Source: Pseudomonadota bacterium
GTDB lineage: Bacteria; Pseudomonadota; Gammaproteobacteria; Burkholderiales; Burkholderiaceae_B
NCBI GenBank assembly: GCA_023389155.1
Contig: JAEWEV010000011.1
Location: 310,001-374,000, forward strand
DNA: 64,000 nucleotides
Direction of reading: 5' to 3'
Below are positions 24,570 to 33,004 of the stretch, piece by piece. Made by a program: the position numbers and the translations under genes. The notes under the pieces are model-generated. The model ran no database searches and was not told where the DNA came from. It saw only the letters and a program-made list of their open reading frames with translations. The first letter of the stretch is position 1. Each line of letters opens with the position of its first letter.

Positions 24570-27050
24570 ATGAATGATCGTAAACCCATATCCGGCATTG
24601 CAGGAGTTGGCCTGACGTTGCTTGCCATACTCATCATGCTGTTTGGCATATTCATGACAGGCGGCGGTATCTGGCTGGCAATCCTGGGGGGTAGCGTTTA
24701 TTACGTCCTGATGGGTCTGGCGCTGTTGCTGTCGGGTTACCTCATCTGGAAACGCAGTATGGTTGGGGCATGGCTGTACGCTGTGGCATTTATTGCAACT
24801 ATCATATGGGCGGTTTGGGAGGCCGGCTGGGAATTCTGGCCATTGGTCGCACGCATTTTCGCCTTTGCCGTGCTCGCCTTTCTTGTTTCCCTGGCCGTGC
24901 CGGCGCTGCGCCGCGCCGAAGGTAAAGCACCCTGCCGCGTCACACGGTGGTCCTCACTCGTGCTGGCCGTGGGTATCGTTGCAACTTTCGCCCTGTTTTT
25001 CTTTCCCAAATCAGTTATTGAGGCCGAGCACATTGCGCCCGTGACAAAAGCCAACGGTGGCGGCCAGCCATCGAACTGGGAACACTGGGGTAACACCGTG
25101 GCCGGCACGCGCTTTGTGGCCATGGACCAGATCAACAAAAACAATATCGACAAACTGGAAGTTGCGTGGACCGCCCATACCGGTGACATCCCTGAAAGTA
25201 CCGGATCCGGTGCCGAGGATCAGAACACGCCGCTGCAGATTGGCGATACCCTCTACGTGTGCACACCCTATAGTAAGGTTATTGCACTGGATGTAGATAC
25301 TGGCAAGGAAAAATGGCGTTACGACTCGAAAGCCACCGCACCCAACTGGCAACGCTGCCGCGGGCTAGGCTATTATGACGCCACGGCCGATGCGGGTACC
25401 GTGGCACAGGCGAGCGCCGCAGGCGTGCAGCTTGCAGATGAACAGAATACCGCTCCTGCTGAAGGCACAACTCCTGCAGGCACATTGTCTGTCAGCGAGC
25501 CTGCCAATGCCGTTACCTGCCCGCGTCGCCTGTTTCTGCCTACTACAGATGCGCGCCTGATCGCCATCAACGCCGACAATGCTCAGCCCTGCACTGAATT
25601 TGGCAATCTGGGCACCGTCGATCTGAAGGTCGGCATGGGTGAGGTCAAGGATGGCTACTATCAGCAGACATCAACCCCTCTTGTTGCCGGCCATCTGGTC
25701 ATTATCGGTGGTCGCGTCGCCGATAACTTTGCTGTGGACGAGCCTCCGGGCGTGGTTCGGGCGTTTAATGTTATTTCCGGTAATCTGGAATGGGCATGGG
25801 ATCCGGGCAATCCCGAGATCACCGGCCTGCCGCCTGAAGGCCAGACCTATACACGTGGTACGCCAAACGTATGGTCAGCCATGTCTTATGATGCCAAGCT
25901 TGGCCTGGTCTACCTGCCCACAGGTAACGCCACGCCAGACTTTTACGCAGGACAGCGTACCGAACTGGACGACAAATACAGCTCTTCGATCGTGGCACTG
26001 GACGTGAATTCCGGCAAGGTCAGGTGGCATTTCCAGACCACACACCACGATTTGTGGGACTTTGACCTTCCCGCCCAGCCGCTGCTTTATGACATTCCTG
26101 ATGGCAAAGGCGGCACCAATTTCGCCCTGGTACAGATCACCAAGCAGGGAGAAATTTTCATGCTGGATCGTGCAACCGGCAAGCCCCTGGCGGAAGTCAA
26201 GGAGCTGCCTGTGCCCCAGGGCAACGTAAAAGGCGAACGCTATTCCGAAACACAACCGTTTTCAGTGGGTATGCCATCTATTGGTAACCAGACACTGAAA
26301 GAATCCGACATGTGGGGTGCGACGGCACTCGATCAGCTCTTATGCCGTATCCAGTTCGCGGGCATGCGCCATGAGGGCGTCTATACGCCTCCCGGCGAAG
26401 ACCGTGCATTGCAGTTTCCTGGTTCACTGGGCGGCATGAACTGGGGCAGCGTCTCTGTGGATCCCACCACCAATTACATGTTCGTCAACGACATGCGTTT
26501 GGGTCTGGCCAACTATATGATTCCACGTGAAAAAGTCGGTGCGGGCGCCAGTGGTATCGAGATGGGTGTGGTACCGCAGGATGGCACGCCATACGGCGCC
26601 ATGCGCGAACGGTTCCTGTCGCAATTGGGCATCCCCTGCCAGAAACCGCCGTTTGGCACCATGACCGCCATTGATCTGAAAACCCGCAAGATTGTCTGGC
26701 AGGTACCGGTAGGTACAGTGCAGGACACCGGACCGCTGGGTATTCGCATGGGCATGCCGATTCCGGTGGGAATGCCAACTCTTGGCCCTTCGCTGGCCAC
26801 CCAGGCTGGCTTGCTGTTCTTCGCTGGCACCCAGGATTTCTATCTGCGCGCCTTTGATTCATCTACCGGCAAAGAGATCTGGAAGTCCCGTCTGCCTGTC
26901 GGCAGCCAGTCCGGCCCCATGTCGTATATCTCGCCAAAAACAGGCAAGCAGTATGTTCTGATCAATGCCGGCGGCGCAAGGCAGTCGCCGGACCGGGGCG
27001 ACTACATCATCGCCTACGCCCTGCCTGATGATGCTCGCAAGGAGCAATAA
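24570..27050 (+). CDS. gcd: Membrane PQQ-dependent dehydrogenase, glucose/quinate/shikimate type
   Basis: An 826-residue membrane quinoprotein. Five hydrophobic helices (residues about 8-150, beginning GIAGVGLTLLAILIMLFGIF) anchor it. The periplasmic eight-bladed propeller contains NWEHWGNTVAGTRF, NTPLQIGDTLYVCTPYSKV, HHDLWDFDLPAQPLL (the catalytic Asp of Gcd-type enzymes) and a C-terminal YISPKTGKQYVLINAGGAR. It oxidises an aldose or a cyclic polyol in the periplasm and passes electrons to ubiquinone. ATG 24570 is preferred over the longer reading (24477) because GGGGA lies upstream and the first helix follows at once. Glucose versus quinate cannot be told apart here. A strong terminator follows. 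Confidence 0.92.
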   Translation: MNDRKPISGIAGVGLTLLAILIMLFGIFMTGGGIWLAILGGSVYYVLMGLALLLSGYLIWKRSMVGAWLYAVAFIATIIWAVWEAGWEFWPLVARIFAFAVLAFLVSLAVPALRRAEGKAPCRVTRWSSLVLAVGIVATFALFFFPKSVIEAEHIAPVTKANGGGQPSNWEHWGNTVAGTRFVAMDQINKNNIDKLEVAWTAHTGDIPESTGSGAEDQNTPLQIGDTLYVCTPYSKVIALDVDTGKEKWRYDSKATAPNWQRCRGLGYYDATADAGTVAQASAAGVQLADEQNTAPAEGTTPAGTLSVSEPANAVTCPRRLFLPTTDARLIAINADNAQPCTEFGNLGTVDLKVGMGEVKDGYYQQTSTPLVAGHLVIIGGRVADNFAVDEPPGVVRAFNVISGNLEWAWDPGNPEITGLPPEGQTYTRGTPNVWSAMSYDAKLGLVYLPTGNATPDFYAGQRTELDDKYSSSIVALDVNSGKVRWHFQTTHHDLWDFDLPAQPLLYDIPDGKGGTNFALVQITKQGEIFMLDRATGKPLAEVKELPVPQGNVKGERYSETQPFSVGMPSIGNQTLKESDMWGATALDQLLCRIQFAGMRHEGVYTPPGEDRALQFPGSLGGMNWGSVSVDPTTNYMFVNDMRLGLANYMIPREKVGAGASGIEMGVVPQDGTPYGAMRERFLSQLGIPCQKPPFGTMTAIDLKTRKIVWQVPVGTVQDTGPLGIRMGMPIPVGMPTLGPSLATQAGLLFFAGTQDFYLRAFDSSTGKEIWKSRLPVGSQSGPMSYISPKTGKQYVLINAGGARQSPDRGDYIIAYALPDDARKEQ

Positions 27051-27114
27051 AGAGCAATCGCAGTTGCAATACAGGACTGATTTTGTGACATCCGCAGGAT
27101 CTGTCTGCTGAACG

Positions 27115-27165
27115 AAAAAGACCCCGATAATGCTGTCAATGACAGTTGTTATCGGGGTCTTTTTT
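27115..27165. terminator. Strong bidirectional intrinsic terminator
   Basis: Perfect 16-base arms, AAAAAGACCCCGATAA (27115-27130) and its inverse ending in a T-run (27150-27165), with an inner CTGTCA/TGACAG extension. The A-run and T-run flanks let it serve both the PQQ dehydrogenase gene and the convergent thiol dioxygenase gene. Confidence 0.93.
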
Positions 27166-27221
27166 ACTGGGTGTGGACAACATCTCGGTTAAACGACCAG
27201 TCTGACCATTCGCAGACGCAT

Positions 27222-27812
27222 TTATGATTTTTCACTTTGCACCCAGAGGTTGGGCGTAAACACATTTGAATAGCCGGAAACAAAGCGCTTGGGAGCGCCG
27301 GTTTCCTGATCATATACGCTACGCTCAATGCGACCAATATTGCCGCCATACAGGTGAATGCTAATGGAGACCTGGTCATCAAACGCATTGCTCACCTGAT
27401 GGATATCACCAATTGTGGGCGATACACAGGCGATCTGACCGGGCAGCAACCTGTTCGCCGGTCCTGCCGGTTCCATGCCGCTATCAGTCCTGCGAAATGG
27501 CTGATCCAGCTCAGCGCCACGCAGCATACCAATAACGCCCCATACCGTATGATCGTGCACTGGTGTTTTCTGCCCAGGCCCCCACACAAAGCTCACCAGC
27601 GAAAATCTGTCCAGCGGATCTCCGTAAAGCAAATATTGCCGGTAATAGTCGGGATGCGGAACGGTCATCTCGTCCGGTAGCCAATCATCCGTTTTCACGA
27701 GGCTGGCAATCAGTCGACTGGATTCTTCCAGCAGTTGGGCTTCGCTCAGTCCCTCCTGCCCAACCAGACGACTAAGCCCCTTTACGGTATCCAGAAGTAT
27801 ATTTTCGCTCAT
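27222..27812 (-). CDS. Cysteine-dioxygenase-family thiol dioxygenase
   Basis: A 196-residue cupin enzyme that adds O2 to a thiol to give a sulfinate. The iron ligands are the two His of PVHDHTVWG (residues about 85-93) and the later His of GDIHQVSN (about 139-146). The cupin core WGPGQKTPVHDHTVWGVIG and ISIHLYGGNIG is clear. Bacterial members split into cysteine dioxygenases and 3-mercaptopropionate dioxygenases (Mdo); the latter are known from Advenella and relatives. This protein lacks an obvious Cys next to the active site, as in Mdo-like enzymes, so 3-mercaptopropionate or cysteine are both possible. Transcribed alone, sharing the terminator at 27115-27165. Confidence 0.9.
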   Translation of the reverse strand: MSENILLDTVKGLSRLVGQEGLSEAQLLEESSRLIASLVKTDDWLPDEMTVPHPDYYRQYLLYGDPLDRFSLVSFVWGPGQKTPVHDHTVWGVIGMLRGAELDQPFRRTDSGMEPAGPANRLLPGQIACVSPTIGDIHQVSNAFDDQVSISIHLYGGNIGRIERSVYDQETGAPKRFVSGYSNVFTPNLWVQSEKS

Positions 27813-27957
27813 CGTTCCTCATCTCCCTGTCTCTGGCCAGATTGCACAATGGCACGAGCGGCAAATGGATTTCGCAGTGCCTAACGCCTGTCCGGCCGAT
27901 TATTTCAATTGTCCATTATATCGAAACCGTCGTGGCGCACTGTACATGCGGGAGCGA

Positions 27958-28341
27958 TCAATCCTTTGGCTGATTTTCTTTATTCGCAAGTGCAATCAGA
28001 TAATCCCGCAACACCACCGCCTGGTTATGCTCCTCGTCCTTTGCCGCAAACAGAAGCGTCAGCGTCTCGCGACTGGCAATATCAAGTAGTTGCGCAACCG
28101 CGTCCTTTTCCTTTTTCAGCTCCGCATGGTAGCGCTTTTTGAATTCACCCCATTGATCCGGATCGTGGTTGAACCATTTGCGCAATTCGCTACTGGGACT
28201 GACGTCTTTAAGCCAGAGGTCGTGTTTCAGATCCGCCTTGCGAATACCACGCGGCCACAGGCGATCCACCAATACACGATAACCATCACTGTCTGAGGGC
28301 TTGTCGTAGACTCGTTTGACCTGGATCCGCTCTTTTTTCAT
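27958..28341 (-). CDS. DUF488 family protein
   Basis: A 127-residue DUF488 protein of unknown biochemical role. Family hallmarks are VKRVYDKPSDSDGYRVLVDRLWPRG near the N-terminus (residues 8-32), the segment SPSSELRKWFNHDP and TLLFAAKDEEHNQAVVLRDYL near the C-terminus. The length is typical. Single-gene unit with no obvious partner. Confidence 0.88.
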   Translation of the reverse strand: MKKERIQVKRVYDKPSDSDGYRVLVDRLWPRGIRKADLKHDLWLKDVSPSSELRKWFNHDPDQWGEFKKRYHAELKKEKDAVAQLLDIASRETLTLLFAAKDEEHNQAVVLRDYLIALANKENQPKD

Positions 28342-28631
28342 TATTGCTGCCCCTTATGTCATATGCCATAACACATTTCAGAATAACGCAGAAGCGCGCA
28401 ATACTTCAAGCGGGTGACATTCGCAAAGTTGCCATATTCAGTCCCCAAATATCTCCTGCACAACAGGTTTCAAAGGTTGGACAGGATCGCCGCTGTGAAA
28501 TGTGACGTGGCCGCAAGGACAGTCACCAAACACTCACTTTACTTTTCGACGCGATCCGTTGCATGAAGCACTGGCCACGCCGCCACCTGGAAGACATGTG
28601 ATGCCTAAGTCCGACCCGGGGATTAACCGGC

Positions 28632-29918
28632 TTACGTATTCTGATTCAGAAACGAAAGAACCGCTTTCGCAAAGGCTTCGGGTTGTTCCACGACTGCAAT
28701 ATGCGACGCGTCTTCCAGCACCACTAATTGCGCATTGGGTATCCGGTTGACCATGGTTTCCGACATCTCCGGGGGCGCCCCCTGGTCCAGACGACCGGCA
28801 ATGACCAGCACTGGGAGCGACAGGGCCTGCAGTCGATCAGTGGTATTGACGTTGCCCACTGCATGGCAGCAAGCCATATATCCGTCCTTGTCTGTGGTCA
28901 CAAGGCGCCTGCGATAAGCTGCAACTTCTCCGGCATGAGCGTTGCGGAATTCGTCATGAAAGTAACGCTGCATGACAGCATCGGCAATGGCCTCAATACC
29001 CTGGTCTTTTACCGTGGCGATACGCTGCCGCCAGGTTTCCTGCGCCACCTCAGGATAAGCTGATGTGGAATTGGCAATCACAAGTGCATTAACGAGCTCC
29101 GGGTGACGAATCGTCAGCTCCTGGCCAACCATCCCACCCATCGACAACCCGACCCAGATGACGGGACCGCATTTGAGCTCATAGAGCAGCCTTGCCGCGT
29201 CGTCAGCAAGATCGGCCATGGAATACGGCCCTGTTGGTGCATCGGAACTGCCATGGCCACGGTGATCGTAAACAATCACGTCATAATCTGCGGCCAGGCG
29301 GGCGGCCAGTTTATCCCACATAGCCAGATCGCACCCCAGTGCATGGCTTAACACGATCGTATTCTTGGGGCCGCCTTTTGGGCTGTCTTTTGCACTGCCA
29401 TTACGCGACCGGTGAATGGAGTAATGAAGAGCTGGCTTGCTAACAGTTCGGCCTTCCTGCCCCGTTCCGGGATGAAATGCATCCAGCGGAGAACACGCTT
29501 GCGGTTCGTATCCAATCTGCGGCCCCAGCTCTTTCAGGATTGCCATCGCGTGACTGAAGGCGGTATTGGCCGCTGGAACTCCAGCGTAGATCGCCGACTG
29601 CATCAGCACTTCTTTGATTTCTTCAGGACTCAATCGCGTTGAAGCGTCGCCCAGCAGCGCCGCACGTACGTGCAGATCGAACTCTTCCCAACGACCCATT
29701 GCAATCGTAATAGACAGAACAATAATGCGACGGGTTTTGTGATCCAGCCCGGGCCGGCTCCATATTTCGTGCCAGGCAAATCGTGAAATCAGCTGCTGGA
29801 AGTCAGCGTTAAAGCTGCTGGCGCCTGACAATGAACGTTCTACCCAGGCATCCCCCAGCACACGTCTACGGTTATCCAGGCCTCTTTCCAGGTCGTGATC
29901 TAGCGGGTCAAAACTCAT
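28632..29918 (-). CDS. Fused carboxymuconolactone decarboxylase / 3-oxoadipate enol-lactonase
   Basis: A 428-residue two-domain protein for consecutive steps of the beta-ketoadipate pathway. Residues 1-130 form an AhpD-like carboxymuconolactone decarboxylase domain (PGLDHKTRRIIVLSITIAMGRWEEFDLHVRAAL; EIKEVLMQSAIYAGVPAA). After a linker, residues 160-428 form an alpha/beta hydrolase like PcaD, with the nucleophile in WVGLSMGGMVG, an Asp in VIAGRLDQG and a His in EDASHIAVVEQ. The known actinobacterial PcaL fusion has the lactonase first; here the decarboxylase is first. No other protocatechuate genes (pcaB, pcaGH, pcaIJ) are nearby. Either it serves a pathway encoded elsewhere or has a related substrate. 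Confidence 0.85.
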   Translation of the reverse strand: MSFDPLDHDLERGLDNRRRVLGDAWVERSLSGASSFNADFQQLISRFAWHEIWSRPGLDHKTRRIIVLSITIAMGRWEEFDLHVRAALLGDASTRLSPEEIKEVLMQSAIYAGVPAANTAFSHAMAILKELGPQIGYEPQACSPLDAFHPGTGQEGRTVSKPALHYSIHRSRNGSAKDSPKGGPKNTIVLSHALGCDLAMWDKLAARLAADYDVIVYDHRGHGSSDAPTGPYSMADLADDAARLLYELKCGPVIWVGLSMGGMVGQELTIRHPELVNALVIANSTSAYPEVAQETWRQRIATVKDQGIEAIADAVMQRYFHDEFRNAHAGEVAAYRRRLVTTDKDGYMACCHAVGNVNTTDRLQALSLPVLVIAGRLDQGAPPEMSETMVNRIPNAQLVVLEDASHIAVVEQPEAFAKAVLSFLNQNT

Positions 29919-29974
29919 ATTGCGCTTCCATCTTCAAGAAAAACCATCGGCGGTGCCTTACTGCAGCGCCCTGG

Positions 29975-30766
29975 TCAGACAATCGACTCGTATCCTTCCA
30001 CCGGTTCGGGCCAGGGTGTGAGTACCTCAAACCCGTTAGCGGTCACGACCACCATATGTTCCCACTGAGCGGACAGGGAATGATCCTTGGTGACCACCGT
30101 CCAGCCGTCCGCGAGTTGCCGCGAATGCCGTTTGCCGGCATTGATCATGGGTTCAATAGTAAACATCATGCCCTCCTGCAGACGCAGTCCCTCTCCGGGT
30201 CGACCATAATGCAATACTTGCGGATCATCATGATAGACCTGACCAATACCATGGCCGCAATATTCGCGTACGATACTGAAACCCTCACGATGAGCGACAC
30301 TTTGAATGGCGTATCCGACATCACCCAGCGTGGCACCAGGACGCACCTGGCGGATGCCTGCGATCATGGCTTCGTAGGTGGTATTGACAAGACGCCTGGC
30401 CAGTGGGCCGGGCTCTCCGACAAAATACATCCGGCTGGTATCACCATACCAGCCGTCCTTGATGATCGCCACGTCGATATTGATGATGTCGCCATTACGC
30501 AGGACTTTGTCCGATGGAATGCCATGGCAAATGACATGATTGACCGAGGTACAGACAGTTTTGGGAAAGCCATGATAGCCAATATTGGCAGGAATCGTCT
30601 GCTGAACATTCACAATATGTTGGTAGCAAAGACGATCCAGCTCGTCAGTCGTCACACCCGCTTTGACGTGCGGGGCGATCATGTGCAGTACCTCGGCCGC
30701 CAGTCTGCCTGCGATACGCGCCTTTTCGATGTCTTCGGCCGATTTAATGGAAACGCGATTGCTCAT
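29975..30766 (-). CDS. map: Type I methionine aminopeptidase
   Basis: A 263-residue type I MetAP, which removes N-terminal methionine from nascent proteins. The five metal ligands are visible: Asp in INIDVAII, Asp in GWYGDTSRMY, His in GHGIGQVYHDDP, Glu in FTIEPMIN and Glu in QWEHMVVV. ATG 30766 gives the normal family length; the ORF opens further upstream but that part lies inside the preceding gene. The start overlaps the stop of the ParD-like gene by four bases. Because the main housekeeping map usually sits near rpsB, this is probably a second copy tied to the ParD-like protein. Confidence 0.93.
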   Translation of the reverse strand: MSNRVSIKSAEDIEKARIAGRLAAEVLHMIAPHVKAGVTTDELDRLCYQHIVNVQQTIPANIGYHGFPKTVCTSVNHVICHGIPSDKVLRNGDIINIDVAIIKDGWYGDTSRMYFVGEPGPLARRLVNTTYEAMIAGIRQVRPGATLGDVGYAIQSVAHREGFSIVREYCGHGIGQVYHDDPQVLHYGRPGEGLRLQEGMMFTIEPMINAGKRHSRQLADGWTVVTKDHSLSAQWEHMVVVTANGFEVLTPWPEPVEGYESIV

Positions 30767-31023
30767 TGACGCACTCCAGCAACGGAGCCGGATCTTGAGC
30801 GCGTCGCGCCCATTGTCGAGATGGCGCTCAGATCCAGCGATCCGCTTTGCCCGGCCTGTACCAGCAGACGGCAAAGGTCACTGTGATCAAGATCGGGATA
30901 CATCTCTGCCAGCATGCCGATACGCATCCAGTGTTCGGCCTGAGCGTTGATGGAACGGCTTAATGCTGTGCTGGCCAGACGCAGATTTTCATGCATCTGA
31001 TCGGAAATTTTTACAATACCCAT
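30763..31023 (-). CDS. ParD-like small DNA-binding/antitoxin-like protein
   Basis: An 86-residue protein of the ParD-like family. The N-terminus MGIVKISDQMHENLRLAS fits a ribbon-helix-helix fold (a short strand, then two helices), and SRSINAQAEHWMRIGMLAE is the family's most conserved stretch. ParD-like proteins often stand directly before a type I methionine aminopeptidase, as here with a four-base overlap. No ParE-like toxin is present. It is likely an autorepressor acting on the phased GTATAC boxes upstream. The last 20 residues (ISTMGATRSRSG...) look disordered. Confidence 0.82.
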   Translation of the reverse strand: MGIVKISDQMHENLRLASTALSRSINAQAEHWMRIGMLAEMYPDLDHSDLCRLLVQAGQSGSLDLSAISTMGATRSRSGSVAGVRQ

Positions 31024-31131
31024 GATATGTATGGTGCCCAGAATAAAAATGGCGCAGCCGAAAAAGCCACGCCTTTAGCAGAAAGATCGCATACAGACGG
31101 GACCCTTTCAAAGATCTACAAAAAGACCGCT

Positions 31132-31159
31132 GTATACAAAACGTATATGATCAGTATAC
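31132..31159 (-). promoter_or_regulatory. Three GTATAC-like boxes in 11-bp phase upstream of the ParD-like/MetAP operon
   Basis: GTATAC (31132-31137), GTATAT (31143-31148) and GTATAC (31154-31159) start exactly 11 bases apart, on one face of the helix, 109-136 bases upstream of the ParD-like gene. Ribbon-helix-helix regulators bind short tandem boxes at one-turn spacing, so this is a good candidate for its operator. A fourth, degenerate inverted pair (TATACG/CGTACA) follows at 31180-31194. Confidence 0.55.
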
Positions 31160-31245
31160 CATGAATCTCTGGCCGGAAATATACGAAACGTACACTCTTC
31201 GCATATCGCGCATAACTTGTATCACGTTTGTGAACCCATCCACGC

Positions 31246-32238
31246 TCAGGAGTGCAGCTGTCGACCTGTTCTTCCCATCACATATGCCATCAACTGTCCA
31301 GGAGGCACCTGATCCATATTCCGCACCGACTCAATAAGAGCCTGCGCTTTGTCCTGGCCTGCGATGGGCAGCACACGATCCATAAATTGCTGTTCAATTT
31401 GCGCTTGTGATAGCGTCTGTGTCTCCTGGACATCCGGAAACCAAGTAATGGCCAGCGGTGACGCCCCCAGCTTGACCATTCTGATGTCCTGTAACCGCTC
31501 GTGCAACTCAGAGGGAGAAGGGGCACCCATCGCCGCCAGATTGGCGCAAAGCACGCCATCCATCGCAGCCCTGCCAGGCCCGGGAAGGTCGGTCGCATCG
31601 TGCGCGAACGATTCGCTTCCCCCCCACTCACAGGACTCGAAGCCAGAGCCGGCATTGTTGGCAAGTTGCATAGCCTGACCGGCAGCCATTCCCAACGCGT
31701 GCATCGTTGCCTGTTCAGACAGCCCCCGCGCTTTGGCGGCAGCCGCCGCAGCACCGACTGTGCCGCTGCTCACCCCTGCATTCCATGCGTGATCAGTTTC
31801 ATCCGCAAGTAATATTGCAAGAGTCGCTGTCGTCGCATAGCCGACAGCCAGCGCTTCCATAAATGTTTTCCCATCTCTTTGCTGCGCATCGCTCACAGCC
31901 CACGCGGCAGGCAGAATGGCAGAGTCAATCTGTCGGAATGCATGCGCGGAATTTTCGTTTTCACTGCGGGAATGCAACAAGAGGCCATTTGTCAGCGCCG
32001 ACAGTATGGGCAGAATTTGCTGCTCGTCCAGTGCCTGGGCGCCTTTCTGCGCGGCTGTGAAATGCTCAGATGAGCTAAATTCGTGCCCCCCGTCCTGATA
32101 GTCCGGGGCGGTGCCAAACGCGGTCGCCATTGCCTCAAGCAGGCGCCAGCGAATACCGGTTACTGCCGCTGCCGGTATTGTTTTCAGGGAAACAGTATTG
32201 ATAAATTTTGCAAGTTCAACGGTTAGCAAATCCGCCAT
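31246..32238 (-). CDS. MmgE/PrpD-family protein, short form
   Basis: A 330-residue member of the MmgE/PrpD (2-methylcitrate dehydratase-like) family. Matching segments are LLHSRSENENSAHAFRQIDSAILPAAWAVSDAQ (residues about 88-120), ALAVGYATTATLA and the helix SSGTVGAAAAAAKARGLSEQ. Typical PrpD proteins have about 450-480 residues, so this is short and its C-terminal domain is reduced. The active-site region resembles the family but the DH motif that usually reads LDDTH is replaced by LLHSRSENEN. It may have a different lyase, isomerase or binding role. Lone gene; a SoxR-type site lies about 280 bases upstream. Confidence 0.75.
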   Translation of the reverse strand: MADLLTVELAKFINTVSLKTIPAAAVTGIRWRLLEAMATAFGTAPDYQDGGHEFSSSEHFTAAQKGAQALDEQQILPILSALTNGLLLHSRSENENSAHAFRQIDSAILPAAWAVSDAQQRDGKTFMEALAVGYATTATLAILLADETDHAWNAGVSSGTVGAAAAAAKARGLSEQATMHALGMAAGQAMQLANNAGSGFESCEWGGSESFAHDATDLPGPGRAAMDGVLCANLAAMGAPSPSELHERLQDIRMVKLGASPLAITWFPDVQETQTLSQAQIEQQFMDRVLPIAGQDKAQALIESVRNMDQVPPGQLMAYVMGRTGRQLHS

Positions 32239-32514
32239 TCCATTCAGCCATTGTTGTCGTTTCAGCTGCTATTCTGAAGTATCCGAGGCGCCTGCGCTAC
32301 TCAAACGGGAGGTTTTTCTTGATTCAAATCATACTTTTTTTATTTTAGCGGTCATGACGAACCCATGCCAATTGAAATGACAATTTGCTCCTGAGATGAA
32401 GCATACCCGCGCCATGCCCGTCATCATTCATTCTGTGTCGTACGGGTCTGCAAATCCAGGACCACACGCACCGAATATCGGGCGCGAATTATCGACTCAA
32501 TTACAGTTATAATA

Positions 32515-32532
32515 ACTCAATATTACTTGAGG
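32515..32532. promoter_or_regulatory. SoxR-box-like site before soxR, in a 307-base intergenic region
   Basis: ACTCAATATTACTTGAGG matches the enterobacterial SoxR operator (CCTCAAGTTAACTTGAGG, from memory) at 14 of 18 positions. It lies 13 bases before the soxR start and directly after a TATAAT hexamer (32508-32513), which fits autorepression. Read on the minus strand, a TATAAC follows the site, so it might also serve the leftward MmgE/PrpD gene. The rest of 32239-32545 shows nothing else I can support. Confidence 0.6.
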
Positions 32533-32545
32533 TTTGGGAGTCACC

Positions 32546-33004
32546 ATGCCAGAAATCAACCCCGAGGATCACGGCAAACTATTATCCGTAGGAGATGTCG
32601 CCCGGCGCAGTGGCGTTGCCGTCTCGGCCCTGCATTTCTACGAACGCCAGGGTCTGATTGAAAGCCACCGAAACAGTGGCAACCAGCGCCGCTACAAGCG
32701 CGAAGTACTCAGGCGCGTGGCGATTATCAAGGTCGCACAGCGTGTGGGAATACCGCTGGCAGAAGTCGCTCATGCGTTCTCCACATTGCCCCGCAACAGA
32801 ACTCCCAACGCTGCCGATTGGGAACGGATGTCGCGGGTCTGGCACGATGACTTGAACGAACGCATACAGACGCTGACCAGCCTGCGTGATCAGCTTACCG
32901 ACTGCATTGGCTGTGGCTGTCTGTCCATTGCCTCATGCCCCCTGCGCAACTCCCTGGACAGGCTCTCTGACAGCGGGCCGGGCGCCCATTTCCCACCCTT
33001 GTGA
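32546..33004 (+). CDS. soxR: SoxR, redox-sensing MerR-family activator
   Basis: A 152-residue MerR-type regulator. The HTH is at residues 13-33 (LSVGDVARRSGVAVSALHFYE). The 2Fe-2S cluster site is CIGCGCLSIASC, with Cys120, Cys123, Cys125 and Cys131, one position from the E. coli numbering. SoxR detects redox-cycling compounds by oxidation of the cluster and activates promoters with long spacers. ATG 32546 has GGGAG five bases upstream. No soxS is present, as is usual outside enterics. The 3' end overlaps the convergent N-acetyltransferase gene by 72 bases, which itself has a SoxR-type promoter. Confidence 0.95.
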   Translation: MPEINPEDHGKLLSVGDVARRSGVAVSALHFYERQGLIESHRNSGNQRRYKREVLRRVAIIKVAQRVGIPLAEVAHAFSTLPRNRTPNAADWERMSRVWHDDLNERIQTLTSLRDQLTDCIGCGCLSIASCPLRNSLDRLSDSGPGAHFPPL

